Origin: Clostridiales bacterium
GTDB taxonomy: Bacteria > Bacillota > Clostridia > Oscillospirales > CAG-272
Assembly: GCA_022791685.1 (NCBI GenBank)
Contig: JAAVZO010000032.1
Span: forward strand, 124,001-188,000
Length of the DNA stretch: 64,000 nucleotides
Direction: 5' to 3'
Numbering within the stretch: position 1 is the stretch's first letter; the number at the start of each line of letters is the position of its first letter. The notes below the pieces were generated by a model that saw only the letters and a list, made by a program, of their open reading frames with translations, ran no database searches and had not been told where the DNA came from. Position numbers and translations under genes: made by a program. Positions 63,483 through 64,000 of this stretch are shown here, in pieces.

Positions 63483-64000
63483 TTGAACTCCTTTAAAAAC
63501 CAGATTTTATCGCGGTCAGCGTAAAATACTTTTCCATTTAGATAGTCAAGCGCAGTTCCAGAGGCTTTAAATCTGAACTCGAGCCGATAGGCATACAGTG
63601 CCTGAAATTTATATCCAAGCTTTTTGTCGTCGCGATTTATTCCATATTTTCCGTCTCCGAGCAGTGGATGTCCGATCGACGAAAAGTGTGCGCGGATCTG
63701 ATGTGTGCGTCCGGTGACAAGCTCGACTTCGACGAGTGAAAGGTCGCTTTTTTCATCGATCACTCGGTATTTTGTGATTATCTCCTTATACCCGGGGCGT
63801 GGAGTTTGAATGATGTCTACGATGTTGTTGTCGGAATTTTTACGCAGATATCCAGTGAGCGTGTCGGATTTCTTCGGAAGACGACCATGTACTGCGGCAA
63901 GATAGAATTTAGAAAGTTCGTCGTTTTTGATCTTGTCGTTCATAACGCGCAGTGCTTCCGCATTTTTCGCGGCGATTACAATACCTCCGGTGTTACGGTC
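63479..64000 (-). CDS. RluA-family pseudouridine synthase (5' end outside window)
   Basis: An open frame of 173 residues runs from the window edge to 63479. It begins within the catalytic motif (DRNTGGIVIAAKN, the Asp at the edge being the likely nucleophile of RLDxxTxG). GRTHQIRAHFSSIGHPLLGD follows and is diagnostic of the RluA group, and YGINRDDKKLGYKFQALYAY ends the fold. It modifies uridine in 23S rRNA or tRNA. The N-terminus, possibly with an S4 domain, is not in the window. Confidence 0.92.
   Translation of the reverse strand, partial: DRNTGGIVIAAKNAEALRVMNDKIKNDELSKFYLAAVHGRLPKKSDTLTGYLRKNSDNNIVDIIQTPRPGYKEIITKYRVIDEKSDLSLVEVELVTGRTHQIRAHFSSIGHPLLGDGKYGINRDDKKLGYKFQALYAYRLEFRFKASGTALDYLNGKVFYADRDKIWFLKEFK

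Overview
The window is a stretch of chromosome from an anaerobic, Gram-positive, low-to-middle GC member of the Clostridia, most like an Oscillospirales-type gut bacterium. Supporting signs are the Firmicutes gene orders tig-clpP-clpX and lepB-rbgA-rnhB-yraN, a SpoIVB-type sporulation protease, an LTA-synthase-like enzyme, many lipoproteins, strong GAAAGGA/GGAGG ribosome binding sites, and GlnRS beside GluRS. Most genes lie on the minus strand. No rRNA, tRNA, CRISPR array, prophage or intact transposase was seen.

Layout. 1-5.6 kb: a minus-strand operon of a small membrane protein, AzlC/AzlD, a duplicated membrane protein and a large GH106-like glycosidase cut by the window edge. 5.6-14 kb: secA, a MetY-type sulfhydrylase, and an MBL hydrolase-gltX-glnS operon. 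14-18.6 kb: an alpha/beta hydrolase and two solute-binding-like lipoproteins with near-identical promoters and signal peptides. 18.6-26.5 kb: a MacB-like ATPase/permease pair and a heterodimeric ABC exporter. 26.6-36 kb: a kinase-fold protein behind a structured element, a peroxiredoxin, three more lipoproteins, an AraC regulator and an SPFH/RHH/SdpI module. 36-54.4 kb: two radical SAM proteins, then housekeeping genes (clpX, clpP, tig, thrC, rnhB, rbgA, lepB, apgM-like, tadA, spoIVB). 54.6-64 kb: a response regulator/kinase/ABC permease module, the LTA-synthase-like gene, an RNase Z-like hydrolase and an RluA-type pseudouridine synthase cut by the edge.

The most striking signal is a set of five G tracts, each exactly nine long, in a window where I saw no other G or C run longer than five. 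All five sit at genes for surface products. Two lie about 20 bp upstream of the -35 boxes of twin lipoprotein genes. Two lie inside lipoprotein genes and put them out of frame here; seven or ten G/C would restore them. One lies in frame in the linker of the LTA-synthase-like protein, where gain or loss of one base would remove the catalytic domain. This is the architecture of a slipped-strand phase-variation system acting on a family of orphan solute-binding-like lipoproteins and on an envelope polymer enzyme. That is my inference and needs read-level evidence.

Smaller points of interest are a 90-bp palindromic MITE-like repeat in two copies, a multi-hairpin element ahead of the kinase gene, an SPFH/RHH/SdpI operon whose promoter carries spaced palindromes, and an RbgA GTPase with a degenerate G4 motif.
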